A DNA stretch of 64,000 nucleotides from Echinicola shivajiensis. Lineage in GTDB: Bacteria > Bacteroidota > Bacteroidia > Cytophagales > Cyclobacteriaceae. Shown piece by piece: positions 62,854 through 64,000 of the stretch (positions within the stretch are counted from its first letter, which is position 1; every line of letters starts with the position of its first letter). A model generated the notes under the pieces. It was not told the origin of the DNA, searched no databases, and saw nothing but the letters and a program-made list of their open reading frames with translations. The stretch lies in the NCBI RefSeq assembly GCF_018642165.1, contig NZ_JAHHZM010000017.1, forward strand, positions 1-64,000, written 5' to 3'. The position numbers and the translations under genes are program-made.

Positions 62854-64000
62854 ATGGATAAAACCAATACCAATCAAGAAAAACATTTGTCTCTAGTAAA
62901 GGAACTGCAGGAAAAAATCAAGCAGGTAAAGCTAGGGGGCGGAGAAAAGAGGATAGCCAAGGAACATGCAAAGGGGAAGCTGACAGCTAGAGAGAGAATC
63001 GATTATTTATTGGATGAGGGAGTCCATTTTTTGGAAGTAGGAGCTTTGGCAGCAGACGGGATGTATGAGGAAGAAGGTGGCTGTCCTTCAGCAGGGGTTA
63101 TCACTGGTATCGGGCAAGTGAGCGGTAGAATGTGTGTGATAGTGGCCAATGACGCGACCGTCAAAGCAGGTGCATGGTTTCCCATGACGGCAAAAAAGAA
63201 TCTACGTGCGCAGGAAATAGCCATGGAAAACAGATTGCCCATAATATATTTAGTGGATAGTGCAGGTGTGTTTTTGCCCAAGCAAAATGAGATTTTTCCT
63301 GATAAGGAGCATTTTGGAAGGCAGTTTAGAAACAATGCGAAAATGTCTTCCATGGGAATAGTGCAGATTGCGGCTATCATGGGGAGTTGTGTGGCAGGAG
63401 GAGCATATTTGCCCATAATGTCCGATGAGGCAATGATTGTTGATAAAACTGGTTCCATCTTTTTGGCAGGGTCTTATCTGGTGAAAGCGGCGATAGGAGA
63501 GACTGTAGACAATGAAACATTGGGTGGAGCTACGACCCATTGTGAGATCTCTGGTGTTACCGATAACAAATATGGAGATGATAAAGATTGCCTGGAGGCT
63601 ATCAAGGGGATTTTCAGTACACTAGGGGCTAATGATAAAGCTGGTTTTGACAAAGTGGAAGCCAAGGGACCAAGCAAGAGCATTGAAGAACTATTTGAGA
63701 TTTTTCCAACAGATAGGGTGAAACCATATGACATGCATGAAGTTCTGGACTGTCTAATAGATGCTGGCAGTTTTGATGAATACAAGCCCGGATTTGGTCA
63801 GACCTTAGTTTGTGGAACAGCTAGAATTGAAGGTTGGGCTGTCGGCATCATTGCAAATCAGCGAAAAATGGTCAAGACCAAAAAGGGAGAAATGCAGATG
63901 GGTGGAGTGATCTATTCAGATTCTGCCGATAAAGCAGCTAGATTTATCATGAACTGCAACCAGCGAAAAATCCCTTTATTATTCATTCAGGATGTGAGTG
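62854..64000 (+). CDS. Acyl-CoA carboxylase beta subunit, methylcrotonyl-CoA type (partial, runs off window)
   Basis: It starts at ATG 62854 and is open to the window end, 382 codons seen. [13 protein letters not shown] near the N-terminus and GSCVAGGAYLPIMSDEA match carboxyltransferase subunits. LVDSAGVFLPKQNEIFPD and GVIYSDSADKAARFI are typical of the methylcrotonyl-CoA carboxylase beta branch, distinguishing it from pccB at 10862. It is expected to act in leucine degradation with a biotin carboxylase alpha subunit, probably beyond the edge. The 3' end is missing because of the window, not a mutation. Confidence 0.9.
   Translation, partial: MDKTNTNQEKHLSLVKELQEKIKQVKLGGGEKRIAKEHAKGKLTARERIDYLLDEGVHFLEVGALAADGMYEEEGGCPSAGVITGIGQVSGRMCVIVANDATVKAGAWFPMTAKKNLRAQEIAMENRLPIIYLVDSAGVFLPKQNEIFPDKEHFGRQFRNNAKMSSMGIVQIAAIMGSCVAGGAYLPIMSDEAMIVDKTGSIFLAGSYLVKAAIGETVDNETLGGATTHCEISGVTDNKYGDDKDCLEAIKGIFSTLGANDKAGFDKVEAKGPSKSIEELFEIFPTDRVKPYDMHEVLDCLIDAGSFDEYKPGFGQTLVCGTARIEGWAVGIIANQRKMVKTKKGEMQMGGVIYSDSADKAARFIMNCNQRKIPLLFIQDVS

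Overview
This window is AT-rich chromosomal DNA from a Bacteroidota bacterium, most likely a Cytophagales/Cyclobacteriaceae-type organism. This placement rests on a gldH gliding-motility lipoprotein, the SDR-type threonine dehydrogenase/Kbl pair, the folP-cdaA pair, BT_3928-, DUF1599- and DUF3667-family genes, and several TAnnTTTG -7 promoter elements typical of the phylum. No rRNA, tRNA, CRISPR array, transposase or prophage gene is visible. The window reads as ordinary vertically inherited chromosome with one catabolic cluster and one striking regulatory leader.

Layout. Positions 107-5583 (minus) hold recQ, purD, ricT and gldH. Positions 5683-7736 (plus) hold an arabinose-5-phosphate isomerase and mannose-1-phosphate guanylyltransferase, which supply sugar precursors for surface glycans. 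Positions 7943-10669 (minus) hold an OsmC-like protein, an Ldh-family dehydrogenase and a Ppx/GppA protein. Positions 10862-14008 (plus) hold an acyl-CoA carboxylase beta subunit, a four-helix-bundle protein and an M42 peptidase. Positions 14316-20817 form a probable N-acetylgalactosamine cluster: agaS, tagatose-6-phosphate kinase, a second PfkB kinase, a class II aldolase, an amidohydrolase and a Tat-exported GH109 enzyme. Then follow guaA, an LpoA-like protein, hemL, a DUF3667 protein, a YffB/ArsC-like protein, an NlpE-like lipoprotein, divergent tdh/kbl, and cdaA-folP opposite a DUF1599-BT_3928-aroK operon. Positions 34087-47738 hold a FadL-like porin, a Gly/Tyr- and Ser/Arg-rich lipoprotein, proS, nfeD-floA, a WG-repeat protein, hemA, a ComEA-like protein, a YtcJ-like amidohydrolase, an HsdR-N-like protein and a BtuF-like protein.

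Positions 47735-54140 (minus) carry most of the shikimate/Phe/Tyr pathway: DAHP synthase-chorismate mutase, aroB and aroA, then a terminator, then pheA, an aminotransferase and tyrA. aroK lies elsewhere in the window. Directly upstream of the DAHP synthase gene I find a complete-looking transcription attenuator at 54151-54336. It has a good Bacteroidota promoter, a 31-codon leader ORF with six Phe and two Tyr codons among codons 8-16, complementary segments that could form alternative hairpins, and an intrinsic terminator just before the structural gene. This is the most interesting signal in the window.

The right end (54683-64000) holds proline dehydrogenase, lysS, arginine deiminase, an LptD-like outer-membrane protein divergent from an AmiC-type amidase, and a truncated second acyl-CoA carboxylase beta subunit that runs off the window. 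Several starts had to be moved inward from the longest reading frame (gldH, osmC-like, ldh, pccB, agaS, guaA, lpoA-like, folP, tyrA). Five genes appear to start with TTG and two with GTG.
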